A stretch of DNA of 64,000 nucleotides, from contig OX387611.1 of NCBI GenBank assembly GCA_947568835.1, forward strand, positions 8,250,001 to 8,314,000, read 5' to 3'. The notes under the pieces were generated by a model, which was not told the origin of the DNA, did no database searches, and saw nothing but the letters and a program-made list of their open reading frames with translations. Positions 38,301 through 42,134 of this stretch are shown here, one piece after another (positions within the stretch are counted from its first letter, which is position 1; each line of letters begins with the position of its first letter). Position numbers and translations under genes: made by a program. The stretch is from Protonemura montana. Taxonomy: Eukaryota; Arthropoda; Insecta; Plecoptera; Nemouridae.

Positions 38301-39136
38301 AAGTCCTAGTGACTTCTTCTAAATACCTACCGTACACTAGCGGATTTTAGCAATGGCTGTCAAAAAGCGGTTTGCAACCTTGGGTGCATGACAAAACCTG
38401 ATAAAAGTTAAAAGTAACGTAAAATGTATTACTTTTATCTTTGGTTGATTAATATTAGTTGTTTTTCATTAAAAAGTTTTTTTTACTGAAATTATTAAAT
38501 GTTTCAACCAAAGCAAAACATTTTTTTCTGCTTTTAAATCGAATAGAGTAGCATCATGGTATCATATTTTATAGGTTGGTACAAGCAGCCCAGAAAGTGG
38601 CAAACTCAAATTAATTCTAGTGTATAGCTTACCTAGCCTATAGCTTAGCTATTTCAAGCATTACTTTACATAACCTAGCCAAAGATTTTGCTAACAAACT
38701 TAACCTACATGAAAATAATATAGTTTTAAGCACAGAGTTGAAATCAAAAGGGAATTTTTTGTGAAATAGAAATACGTTTCATAATTTTTTTTTTTTTTAT
38801 CTGTTTAGGTAATATATTTTTTTGAACCTTTCAAAATATCAGCAAATCAGAAAATCAGTATAAATGAATTCGACGGTTAAATAATGTTTAAACCAAATTT
38901 TGCTCGATGTTCCTAGTCCAACATTATCTAACCTAACCTAGACTACTAGTATTTTCATTCGATTTCTATGACCGCACTTTCCAGACGACGACGTCGGCGC
39001 TCCAGAGCTGGACTACTTCACGACAGCGGCGACAGACGTCGACGTCAACTTGGCAAACATCCGTTCGATGTCGGAGAGCATCACGCGAAACTTTGGCCAG
39101 CCGCCGAGCGAGACGGAGCCCGACAGCGACGTGTGA
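1796..39136 (+). CDS. rut: Ca2+/calmodulin-stimulated adenylyl cyclase (Rutabaga, ADCY1-type), 29 coding exons
   Basis: Converts ATP to cAMP and pyrophosphate at the plasma membrane. The family integrates Gs-alpha and Ca2+/calmodulin, and in Drosophila it serves associative learning. Seen: 29 exons with GT-AG junctions and consistent phases give 1,995 residues. Residues 44-216 hold six hydrophobic helices. C1a (about 285-465) has FADIVGF with metal ligands D290 and D334. C1b (467-617) has a basic/hydrophobic stretch at 476-503 placed like the ADCY1 calmodulin site. A second membrane set (628-815) has sequon N724 in its Cys-bearing loop. C2a (about 876-1090) keeps K943, D1023, N1030 and R1034. 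The remaining 890 residues are low-complexity, then acidic. Drosophila Rutabaga is also very long (about 2.2 kb of codons). Every catalytic residue checked is present, so this looks functional. Exon boundaries are read by eye; isoforms are possible. Confidence 0.95.
2510..3585 (+). repeat. 68-bp minisatellite array, about 16 units (family A)
   Basis: Units read like ctgtgttggctgctcctgtc, caacagcaccaaggaccggc, caccgcttagccttgtc. The same family occurs at 41262-41765 in this orientation and at 20940-21190 inverted. Open frames here are by-products of the repeat. Confidence 0.95.
3945..4075 (+). repeat. 5S-SINE, decayed 3' fragment
   Basis: Matches only in gaataggctacgta, ttctagtataggttaggt and gcccgttgtcaagaca. 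Old and truncated. Confidence 0.55.
4632..5030 (+). repeat. 5S-SINE, near full-length, diverged
   Basis: Head (ttggatgggcgagcatca), body (caacctctcgacagcatg) and tail (aaaacagtgcgtcgttaaac) all present. Well diverged from the younger copies at 57 and 61 kb. Confidence 0.85.
5213..5463. repeat. Head-to-head pair of a hammerhead-like repeat
   Basis: Minus copy 5213-5310 meets plus copy 5318-5463 at the core cccttgaagaagtaac. The plus copy contains a gtaac/gttac stem, then gaaa (here followed by agtcggg). It ends 73 bp before rut exon 2. Confidence 0.8.
5537..5686 (+). CDS. rut: rut coding exon 2 (residues 196-245)
   Basis: Acceptor gctcag, donor gtgagt, 150 nt, phase 0 to 0. Encodes the sixth helix ([13 protein letters not shown]) and the linker [19 protein letters not shown], which leads into C1a. 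Confidence 0.95.
5764..6933. other. rut intron 2, first part, nothing recognised
   Basis: AT-rich with a T14 tract near 6611. The open frame at 6460-6687 is not conserved-looking. Confidence 0.5.
6934..7212 (+). repeat. 5S-SINE, 3'-truncated
   Basis: Strong head with gatcaccgaagttaagcaac and ggatgggtgaccatcatac, then body to ggaagggacgttaag. The tail is lost after gtgccggcactgcg. Confidence 0.9.
8140..8880 (+). repeat. 114-bp minisatellite array, about 6.5 units (family B)
   Basis: Unit contains gcgatctcagcatctccat, ggctaccaaacgttgaatct and atacccgtggtaacataaga. Two inverted units recur at 14460-14735 and a diverged piece at 17148-17212. Confidence 0.95.
9495..9850 (+). repeat. 5S-SINE, decayed full-length
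   Basis: All segments can be followed in order with many substitutions (ggttctcgagagatattga; caaaacagtgtgtcattgaa). An old copy beside a LINE relic. Confidence 0.75.
9960..10230 (-). pseudogene. LINE reverse-transcriptase C-terminal relic
   Basis: The minus strand reads [18 protein letters not shown] then [19 protein letters not shown], one in-frame stop, then [14 protein letters not shown] and [10 protein letters not shown]. This is the usual end of non-LTR reverse transcriptases (LYN-LP...K-FK..L...FYS.EFL). Clade not assigned. Confidence 0.7.
10574..10692 (+). CDS. rut: rut coding exon 3 (residues 246-284)
   Basis: Encodes [16 protein letters not shown] and [12 protein letters not shown], the conserved entry to the C1a catalytic domain. 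Acceptor tctgtag, donor gtaacc, leaves phase 2. Confidence 0.95.
10693..11262. other. rut intron 3, nothing recognised
   Basis: AT-rich; no repeat family identified. Confidence 0.5.
11263..11374 (+). CDS. rut: rut coding exon 4 (C1a, first metal ligand)
   Basis: Completes Ser285 and encodes [21 protein letters not shown]290 is the first C1 metal-binding aspartate. Acceptor ttatttcag, donor gtaagt, ends phase 0. Confidence 0.96.
11375..12570. other. rut introns 4 and 5 (around exon 5), nothing recognised
   Basis: No repeat family or second gene seen outside exon 5 (11839-11966). Confidence 0.5.
11839..11966 (+). CDS. rut: rut coding exon 5 (C1a, second metal ligand)
   Basis: Encodes [16 protein letters not shown] and [15 protein letters not shown]334 in LGDCYYCV is the second metal aspartate. 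Acceptor atacgcag, donor gtgagt, ends phase 2. Confidence 0.96.
12571..12729 (+). CDS. rut: rut coding exon 6 (C1a)
   Basis: Encodes [20 protein letters not shown] and [19 protein letters not shown], signature C1a motifs. Acceptor ttcgcag, donor gtatgc, ends phase 2. Confidence 0.96.
12795..12850 (-). repeat. 5S-like head fragment, minus strand
   Basis: Reads ggtcacccatccaatacctg on plus, the reverse complement of 5S box C and its surroundings. It lies about 65 bp after exon 6. Confidence 0.7.
12895..13405 (+). repeat. 67-bp minisatellite array, about 7.5 units (family C)
   Basis: Unit contains acagctgtcttgcaacatta and agcaatggtgaagtccacca. The family recurs inverted at 34135-34442. It fills most of intron 6. 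Confidence 0.95.
13524..13668 (+). CDS. rut: rut coding exon 7 (end of C1a)
   Basis: Encodes [19 protein letters not shown] and a [11 protein letters not shown] end, the normal C1a terminus. Acceptor cccttgcag, donor gtgagg, ends phase 0. Confidence 0.95.
13669..14218. other. rut intron 7, nothing recognised
   Basis: AT-rich; no repeats noticed. Confidence 0.5.
14219..14380 (+). CDS. rut: rut coding exon 8 (C1b, calmodulin-binding stretch)
   Basis: Encodes [19 protein letters not shown] followed by [11 protein letters not shown] (residues 476-503). This is a basic amphipathic segment at the position of the ADCY1 calmodulin-binding helix. Acceptor gccgccag, donor gtaaca, phase 0 to 0. Calmodulin binding is inferred from family and position. 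Confidence 0.9.
14460..14735 (-). repeat. 114-bp minisatellite family B, about 2.3 inverted units
   Basis: Reverse complement of the family at 8140-8880, in intron 8, ending about 90 bp before exon 9. Confidence 0.93.
14829..14933 (+). CDS. rut: rut coding exon 9 (C1b, 35 residues)
   Basis: A 105-nt phase 0 to 0 exon encoding [11 protein letters not shown] and [14 protein letters not shown]. It can be skipped without a frame change. The donor gtgacg runs at once into a C14 tract (14940-14953), an unusual context for U1 pairing. Confidence 0.85.
14940..14953. repeat. Poly(C) run at the exon 9 donor
   Basis: C14 begins 6 bases after the exon 9/intron boundary. Confidence 0.85.
15026..15130. 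repeat. Short inverted-repeat element, 105 bp
   Basis: Arms gggagagtacggaacttacc and ggttagttctgtactctccc, about 36 bp each, around a short loop. In intron 9. Confidence 0.75.
15131..16107. other. rut intron 9, right part, nothing recognised
   Basis: T-rich sequence. Several short open frames (15070-15799) are composition artefacts. Confidence 0.45.
16108..16293 (+). CDS. rut: rut coding exon 10 (C1b to second membrane cassette)
   Basis: Encodes [20 protein letters not shown] and [18 protein letters not shown], highly conserved in ADCY1/Rutabaga. Acceptor ttaccag, donor gtgagc, phase 0 to 0. Confidence 0.95.
16293..16410 (-). repeat. Decayed tRNA-like retroposon abutting exon 10
   Basis: On plus: ctacctgtcgtaggtgttgc and tctaaccaattaagctt, a decayed inverse of the tRNA-like unit, preceded by gcggttttattattacgacc. 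It starts at the exon 10 donor. Confidence 0.6.
16866..17047 (+). CDS. rut: rut coding exon 11 (helices 7-8)
   Basis: Encodes two hydrophobic helices (about residues 628-648 and 652-674), with [20 protein letters not shown] in the second. Acceptor cattttttag, donor gtgagt, ends phase 2. Confidence 0.93.
17148..17212 (-). repeat. Diverged single unit fragment of family B
   Basis: Matches the family in ggtagccatgaagatgctga with flanking similarity to the MITE at 35759-36167. An old copy. Confidence 0.6.
17546..17642 (+). CDS. rut: rut coding exon 12 (helix 9)
   Basis: Completes Arg678, then [16 protein letters not shown] and [15 protein letters not shown]. Acceptor ttattccag, donor gtgagt, ends phase 0. 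Confidence 0.93.
17643..18369. other. rut intron 12, nothing recognised
   Basis: An 84-codon frame at 17580-17834 is exon 12 read through its donor. Confidence 0.5.
18370..18623 (+). CDS. rut: rut coding exon 13 (extracellular loop, helices 10-11)
   Basis: Begins [20 protein letters not shown]724 in NAT is a glycosylation sequon in the loop expected to face outward. Then [20 protein letters not shown] and [17 protein letters not shown]. Donor gtgagt, ends phase 2. Confidence 0.93.
18860..19485 (+). repeat. 54-bp minisatellite array, about 11 units
   Basis: Unit contains gagagaagataccagcacaa, ggactgtcccctgcattgc and tacagtctagcc. Because 54 is divisible by 3, long repetitive frames appear; they are not genes. 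In rut intron 13, downstream of the nested gene. Confidence 0.95.
19635..19640 (-). terminator. Candidate poly(A) signal of the nested gene
   Basis: AATAAA on the minus strand (tttatt on plus), about 310 nt past the proposed stop. AT-rich surroundings make it weak evidence. Confidence 0.3.
19951..19993 (-). CDS. Nested gene exon 5 (terminal)
   Basis: Acceptor atctttctgtgtttacag, then [13 protein letters not shown] and TGA. It completes an Ala codon from exon 4. Its aromatic/proline style matches exon 3. The short length makes this the least secure exon. Confidence 0.52.
19951..22741 (-). CDS. Antisense gene nested in rut intron 13, five exons, unrecognised 186-residue protein
   Basis: I do not recognise this protein. 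Five minus-strand segments with GT-AG junctions join in frame: 96, 201, 114, 107 and 43 nt, total 561 nt, phases 0,0,0,2, with a fitting ATG and TGA. The product starts [20 protein letters not shown]. It has a basic Lys-rich part (residues 33-60), a Pro/Gly/Ile stretch [17 protein letters not shown], a Tyr/Pro-rich stretch [19 protein letters not shown], an acidic patch [14 protein letters not shown], and an aromatic/Pro end. No signal peptide or clear membrane helix. Exons are GC-richer than their introns, which contain a 68-bp satellite and a SINE body. It lies wholly within the host intron and is transcribed against it, so mutual interference is possible (inference). The exact ends of exons 1 and 5 are least certain. 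Confidence 0.65.
20308..20537 (+). repeat. 5S-SINE, 5'-truncated body
   Basis: Begins at atcaatctctcgacagcatg and ends at actgcgtcgtgaaaccccac. It is in intron 4 of the nested gene and antisense to it. Confidence 0.85.
20592..20698 (-). CDS. Nested gene exon 4 (acidic)
   Basis: Acceptor ccgtcgtctacgcag, donor gtgagt, 107 nt, enters phase 0 and leaves phase 2. Encodes [20 protein letters not shown]. Confidence 0.68.
20940..21190 (-). repeat. 68-bp minisatellite family A, inverted, about 3.5 units
   Basis: Inverted copy of the array at 2510-3585, in intron 3 of the nested gene. The left flank (20890-20935) resembles the right flank of the array ending at 41765, so array and flank moved together. 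Confidence 0.93.
21239..21352 (-). CDS. Nested gene exon 3 (residues 100-137)
   Basis: Acceptor ttttccttgcag, donor gtatgt, 114 nt, phase 0 to 0. Encodes [21 protein letters not shown] 68-bp satellite array begins 50 nt into the following intron. Confidence 0.7.
21400..21455 (+). repeat. 5S-like head fragment
   Basis: Contains aagttaagcaatgctgcgct and gggtcaggtattggata, box A and part of box C, without the body. Confidence 0.6.
21610..21810 (-). CDS. Nested gene exon 2 (residues 33-99)
   Basis: Acceptor ttgcttgcgccag, donor gtgagt, 201 nt, phase 0 to 0. Encodes [19 protein letters not shown] and [18 protein letters not shown]. Confidence 0.7.
22646..22741 (-). CDS. Nested gene exon 1 (residues 1-32)
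   Basis: ATG in context ataataATGTCG, then [18 protein letters not shown], donor gtatat, phase 0. A different reading frame here is also open over 72 codons, so the frame rests on phase agreement with exon 2. Confidence 0.58.
23531..23645 (+). CDS. rut: rut coding exon 14 (helix 12)
   Basis: Encodes [20 protein letters not shown] and [14 protein letters not shown], the last helix and entry to C2. Acceptor tgttccag, donor gtaaga, ends phase 0. The intron before it, 4.9 kb long, holds an antisense gene. Confidence 0.94.
24045..24290 (+). repeat. 5S-SINE, 5'-truncated, (AATC)n tail
   Basis: Starts at ttctgttcgggagagaggtc and runs through the conserved core. Ends in an aatcaatcaatcaatt tail after an internal deletion. 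Confidence 0.85.
24745..24870 (+). CDS. rut: rut coding exon 15 (C2 entry)
   Basis: Encodes [20 protein letters not shown], the invariant C2 lead-in. Acceptor gttttcag, donor gtgagt, phase 0 to 0. Confidence 0.95.
25017..25259 (-). pseudogene. LINE reverse-transcriptase C-terminal relic
   Basis: The minus strand reads [20 protein letters not shown] then [20 protein letters not shown] and FKNE, matching the same C-terminal pattern as at 10 kb but a different sequence. In intron 15. Confidence 0.6.
25509..25670 (+). CDS. rut: rut coding exon 16 (C2a)
   Basis: Encodes [20 protein letters not shown] and [14 protein letters not shown]. As usual for C2, the C1 metal Asp is replaced (FASI for FADI). 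Acceptor cccctcag, donor gtgcgt, phase 0 to 0. Confidence 0.95.
25868..26085. repeat. Head-to-head pair of the hammerhead-like repeat
   Basis: Inverted halves around agtttaaaaaagtaac. The core is decayed (gttatgaaacgttgc). It ends about 45 bp before rut exon 17, probably covering its branch-point region. Confidence 0.75.
26131..26353 (+). CDS. rut: rut coding exon 17 (C2a, adenine-site Lys)
   Basis: Encodes [20 protein letters not shown] with K943, the conserved purine-binding lysine. Acceptor ccctcgatag, donor gtcagt (a weaker donor), ends phase 1. Confidence 0.95.
26354..26799. other. rut intron 17, nothing recognised
   Basis: No repeat family seen. Confidence 0.5.
26800..26924 (+). CDS. 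rut: rut coding exon 18 (C2a catalytic Asn/Arg)
   Basis: Encodes [20 protein letters not shown] then [13 protein letters not shown]1023 is the adenine-site Asp; N1030 and R1034 are the transition-state residues. Acceptor gttgttcag, donor gtaaca. Confidence 0.96.
27004..27168 (+). repeat. 49-bp tandem repeat, about 3.2 units
   Basis: Units carry cccataaggatgtaatatct and gcaagctttatctgtggta. It occupies intron 18, ending 50 bp before exon 19. Confidence 0.9.
27219..27405 (+). CDS. rut: rut coding exon 19 (end of C2a)
   Basis: Encodes [20 protein letters not shown], the C-terminal C2 strands, then a Gly-rich exit. Acceptor tctgcaccag, donor gtgagt, ends phase 1. Confidence 0.95.
27406..27903. 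other. rut intron 19, nothing recognised
   Basis: No repeat family seen. Confidence 0.5.
27904..28261 (+). CDS. rut: rut coding exon 20 (start of C-terminal tail)
   Basis: Pro/Arg/Leu-rich disordered sequence including [17 protein letters not shown] and a polyproline [10 protein letters not shown] that could bind SH3 or WW domains (inference). Strongly GC-rich. Donor gtgggt, ends phase 2. Confidence 0.88.
28262..28766. other. rut intron 20, nothing recognised
   Basis: No repeat family seen. Confidence 0.5.
28767..29416 (+). CDS. rut: rut coding exon 21 (tail, Ser/Pro-rich)
   Basis: The largest exon (650 nt). Open in the frame fixed by exon 20 and rich in Ser-Pro pairs ([26 protein letters not shown]), so a likely phosphorylation region. 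Acceptor cttgcag, donor gtacgg, ends phase 1. Confidence 0.87.
29497..29585. repeat. Decayed tRNA-like retroposon fragment
   Basis: Retains gcttgcaatgggcaaagtat, tttattattagg and ccccgtttgggcaccaa in order. Old and incomplete. Confidence 0.5.
30009..30155 (+). CDS. rut: rut coding exon 22 (tail)
   Basis: Encodes [20 protein letters not shown] and [10 protein letters not shown]. Acceptor ctcgctctag, donor gtaagt, phase 1 to 1, matching its neighbours. Confidence 0.83.
30255..30535 (+). repeat. Hammerhead-like repeat, single full copy
   Basis: Runs from ttattgactctgattattt through tggttcttttgttattggaa, the core cttgaagaagtaac...gttacgaaacgtcggg, to agacatgagtctaaaaac. About 280 bp; reference copy of the family. 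Confidence 0.82.
31169..31379 (+). CDS. rut: rut coding exon 23 (tail, basic)
   Basis: Encodes a Lys/Arg/Ser-rich segment ([20 protein letters not shown]). Acceptor aattccag, donor gtaagt, phase 1 to 2. Confidence 0.82.
31636..32058 (+). repeat. 5S-SINE, full-length
   Basis: Head, body and tail complete: gaacggtttggcgtgttggt at the start and gtgcgtcgttaaacaccaca at the end. In rut intron 23, same orientation as rut. Confidence 0.92.
32306..32875 (+). CDS. rut: rut coding exon 24 (tail)
   Basis: 570 nt open in the predicted frame. Charged, probably helical stretches include [19 protein letters not shown]. Donor gtaggt. Retention of the next intron would stop translation at once (TAG 32877-32879), giving a short isoform of about 1,753 residues. 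Confidence 0.85.
32876..34134. other. rut intron 24, left part, nothing recognised
   Basis: AT-rich with a short CT run near 33930. Confidence 0.45.
34135..34442 (-). repeat. 67-bp minisatellite family C, inverted, about 4.6 units
   Basis: Units read gttgcaagacagctgtgtgg then tcggccattctaactggtg, the reverse complement of the array at 12895-13405. In intron 24. Confidence 0.94.
35100..35244 (+). CDS. rut: rut coding exon 25 (acidic tail)
   Basis: Encodes [17 protein letters not shown] then a D/E run and a charged helix ([15 protein letters not shown]). Acceptor gttttcgaaag is only moderately pyrimidine-rich. Donor gtgagg, ends phase 0. Confidence 0.82.
35759..36167. repeat. Fold-back MITE with long inverted arms
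   Basis: 409 bp with arms of about 150 bp; tips gttgagtgtaggtta and tataacctacactcaac. Flanks ggtgaaacc and agtgaaacg are a plausible 9-bp target duplication (7 of 9 match), suggesting a Mutator-like or hAT-like origin. It nearly fills the intron before the microexon. Confidence 0.8.
36211..36240 (+). CDS. rut: rut coding exon 26, 30-nt microexon
   Basis: Encodes [10 protein letters not shown], phase 0 to 0, between ctttcttatgccag and gtaaga. It extends the acidic patch and could be skipped in frame. Small size lowers certainty. Confidence 0.68.
36285..36700 (+). repeat. 5S-SINE, full-length, next to a microexon
   Basis: Head at 36300-36385, body and tail to about 36700, filling most of the intron between the 30-nt exon 26 and exon 27. 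Starts only about 45 bp after the microexon donor. Confidence 0.9.
36793..37024 (+). CDS. rut: rut coding exon 27 (acidic tail)
   Basis: Encodes [14 protein letters not shown], an acidic run around [20 protein letters not shown], and [14 protein letters not shown]. Acceptor gatcaccag, donor gtacgt, ends phase 1. Confidence 0.84.
37056..37299 (+). repeat. tRNA-like palindromic retroposon with probable target duplication
   Basis: Left arm aggatgaaatcttattta and tRNA-like unit 37188-37259 (GCTC/GAGC D stem, cggggttcgagtccccg T arm). Ends in ataataaga. The flanks share gatgcacactgttt against gatatgcactgttt, a near-duplicate. It begins 31 bp after rut exon 27. Confidence 0.82.
37540..37770 (+). 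repeat. Hammerhead-like repeat, single copy
   Basis: Same order of segments; core gaagaagcaactagtacaag then ttacaaaacgttggg, where gaaa is lost. About 110 bp before exon 28. Confidence 0.78.
37881..38051 (+). CDS. rut: rut coding exon 28
   Basis: Encodes [20 protein letters not shown] and [20 protein letters not shown]. Acceptor gttttaaag, donor gtaagc, phase 1 to 1. Confidence 0.84.
38052..38984. other. rut intron 28, nothing recognised
   Basis: AT-rich; no repeat family seen. Confidence 0.5.
38985..39136 (+). CDS. rut: rut coding exon 29 (terminal)
   Basis: Encodes [20 protein letters not shown] and ends ETEPDSDV before TGA (39134-39136). The last residues S-D-V fit a class I PDZ ligand (S/T-X-hydrophobic-COOH). 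Acceptor cactttccag. Confidence 0.86.
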
Positions 39137-39188
39137 GATGAGTGAGGTACCTACGACCAACGAGCAAAGCAAAATGTTCTATTTCACA

Positions 39189-39194
39189 AATAAA
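39189..39194 (+). terminator. rut: Candidate rut poly(A) signal AATAAA
   Basis: The first canonical hexamer, 53 nt after the stop codon. Other AATAAA-like sites follow near 39775-39810, so the true 3' UTR may be longer and then include the hairpin at 39398-39509. Confidence 0.45.
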
Positions 39195-39397
39195 AAAATT
39201 AAAATACTTGCATGTTAACACGACTAACACGGCTGTGTTAACACACCTTGCGTGTTACTTGCGTGTTTTAACGGCCAAACACCCTGCACCGATTTGAACC
39301 GAATTTGCAGAGCACATTTTTGTGTTCAGAACTTAGACTCTCTGTGTTTTCTAGCAAAATTGGCCAAACGGTTTTTTAACTGTTTTGGTGAGTTGCA

Positions 39398-39509
39398 GAC
39401 TTGCTCTGTTGAGATTGATTTGTGGTCCTAAAAAGGACCTAAAAAGTCTTCAGTTTTTTCAAAGTTTTCAACTTTTTAGGACCATTAGTCAATCTCAACA
39501 GAGCAAGTC
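39398..39509. repeat. Hairpin downstream of rut
   Basis: Arms gacttgctctgttgagattg and caatctcaacagagcaagtc, continuing with gtcctaaaaag/ctttttaggac. In the 3' UTR if the later poly(A) sites are used, otherwise in flanking DNA. Confidence 0.7.
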
Positions 39510-40544
39510 ACCACAAGATTCACCCACAGCTCTGAACCACTTCACCAAACCAGTTCAAAATTAAGGAACATTTTCAGATTTTCTAACGTTTTGGAGTTTT
39601 ACTACCAAATGTGTTACCATATATTTATGTAATTATGTACTTATGACCAGGAATATGTCTCATAATGATGTTCCTATGTTTTTTATGTTTTAATGTATAC
39701 CTACCCTGACAATTTCCAACGCCTGTTTTACCAAATTTGTGAAAAACATTATGGCATGTGTAAAAACCAAAGGAAAATAAAAAAAAAATACAATACAAAA
39801 AATACAATAAATTGTATTATCAAACTTTTCAAAGATGTGAAATGCATCAAAACTAAGTTGTTGCAGAGTTTTTGAGCCCGTATTTGTATTCTTTCTCTTT
39901 TTCTTCTCAAATTTCCGGCTTAATTTTGTGAATTTCGGCTGTTTTGCTTTGACCGATACAAGGGATTGGCTTCACATTTTATTATACAAAAATTTTGCTA
40001 CGCTTCATCTCATATTGCATTTGCAATATCGCTACTTATCTTTAAATATACATTTTCTTTGGTTCCAGATTCACAGACAGCAGCTGTTACCCAAAAAGTG
40101 AAATACTCTCGAGTAATATTGCAATATCTAGAAAATAATTTAGGAAAAAAATTAATTTAAAATATTAAAATAAACTTATTAAAAAAAAAAAATGCTCCGA
40201 TTATAATTAAACGCTAGGTTAATTACGTATACGTAAAGCTCTCAAAACTAATTGTTCCGTAAGAAAAAAAAAACCTACATTCGATCGCGTAAGCTTTGAT
40301 GTTTCACCAGACGCAGTTTGGATTGTGTATATTTAGATCTCTATCGTAACCGTTGGCAACTAACGAACGAGATACGAGTTTGATGGCAGCTTGCTTTACC
40401 TAGAAGATGTCGAACTGTGAATTTACCAATTATATTTATTGATTTGTAAATAAATTCCTGGTGTAGGCTCTTTTTATACCTTTTGAACCTCGATCCTGGT
40501 CCTAACCTAACCTAAATTTGATTACTGTACACCAGACCAAATAG
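39510..40544. other. Intergenic, nothing recognised
   Basis: AT-rich, with several AATAAA-like sites that could serve a long rut 3' UTR. Confidence 0.45.
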
Positions 40545-40825
40545 TTATGCGTGTTACCAACACAATTTTTTGTGAGATACCTGAAGTTAAGCAACACAGT
40601 GCTGGTTCAGGCATTGGATAGTTAACCACCAAAACGTGTGATAGTTTAGAAACACCGGTTCTTGTAAGATAACTGATGGCAAGCAACATAGAATTGGTTG
40701 AGACATGAAGTAGGTGACCACTGAACAGGTTGGCGTGTTGGGAGCACTGGTTCTTGTGAGATCACCGAAGTTAAGCAACACTACACTGGACTAGGTATTG
40801 GTTGGGTGACCATCTCACATAAAAA
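40545..40825 (+). repeat. Three tandem 5S-like heads without SINE body
   Basis: Three successive head-like units (about 40545-40630, 40631-40725, 40730-40825) each keep an aagcaaca core and a ggtgacca or ggttaacca-like end. The third is the best (gatcaccgaagttaagcaac). No body follows any of them. Confidence 0.75.
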
Positions 40826-41261
40826 CATTAACGATAAACTAAACGCTTATTCAAGTAAATTAAACTGATAATCCTCAAAAGAACATATTTTGACCTATGC
40901 ACTTACATATTCCAAAGGTCAATGGGTTATCTCACAAGCGATTCCACTAACAAACTCAAAGAAGCCGACACATTTTTTAATCAATTACCATGCTAGTTGA
41001 ATCAATTAAACAAATGTCAGTCACTAGGTCAGTCGGTTAGTTGATCTGTTAATCCTTTTACGGCATATTGAATTCCGGGAATTCGATATGCACTCTTTTC
41101 AATGACCTTGACAATGTCGGCTGACGGCATAGCCTCTAAAAGTGCCTTTTTGCTTTTCGTTGATAAAACATGTCTTATCTGTGGATTGTTCGCCTTGCCT
41201 GACAGGGAGCCGAGTGTAACCCCGGTGGAGCAAGCAGCCGGCTCCAGGGGCCTGCCACGGC

Positions 41262-41765
41262 TTTTGACACATTGTGTTGGCTGCTCCTGTCCAACAGCAC
41301 CAAGGACCTGCCACCGCTTAGCCTTGTCCCTTTAACACACTGTGTTGGCTGCTCCTGTCCAACAGCACCAAGGACCGGCCACCGCTTAGCCTTGTCTCTT
41401 TGACACACTGTGTTGTCTGCTCCTGTCCAACAGCACCAAGGACCGGCCACCGCTTAGCCTTGTCCCTTTGACACACTGTGTTAGCTGCTCCTGTCCAACA
41501 GCACCAAAAGACGGCCACCGCTTAGCCTTGTAGTTGTCCCTTTGACACACTGTGTTGGCTGCTCCTGTCCAACAGCACCAAGGACCGGCCACCGCTTAGC
41601 CTTGTCCCTTTGACACACTGTGTTGCCTGCTTCTGTCCAACAGCACCAAGGACCGGCCACCGCTTAGCCTTGTCCCTTTGACACACTGTGTTGGCTGCTC
41701 CTGTCCAACAGCACCAAGGACCAGCCACCGCTTAGCCTTGTCCCTTTTACACACTGTGTTGGCGC
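41262..41765 (+). repeat. 68-bp minisatellite family A, about 7.5 units
   Basis: Same unit and orientation as 2510-3585, with one 6-bp insertion (near 41530). Flanks (41200-41260, 41770-41810) are not tandem but resemble the flanks of the 20.9-kb array. Confidence 0.95.
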
Positions 41766-42134
41766 TATAGTGCGTGAACGATAAAGCTAGCCTGGCCTGG
41801 CAGGCCACATTTCGATCTTAAATTGAACCGAAAAGGATTAACACTTGTATGACATAAAGTGCATTTAAAAAACGAATGAAATGGAAAGTTCTGTTGGCAT
41901 CAAAGCGTTAAGTCTTATGTAATCTCTGCTCGGCGTCTTGACTGACCTGCTGCCCGCAACGTGCATTCCGTCGTGGAGTTTGGGATGCACGACTGGAGAT
42001 TTCTGCGGACACAGAAAGTTTTTGCACGGTTACTAACTCGGTCTTTGGATCGAACTTTAGGCTTGAGTGCAGTTTGTGATCTTTTAGTTCTGTCAACCTC
42101 CTAACGCATATTTGCTACCGTTTGTATCAGGTTT

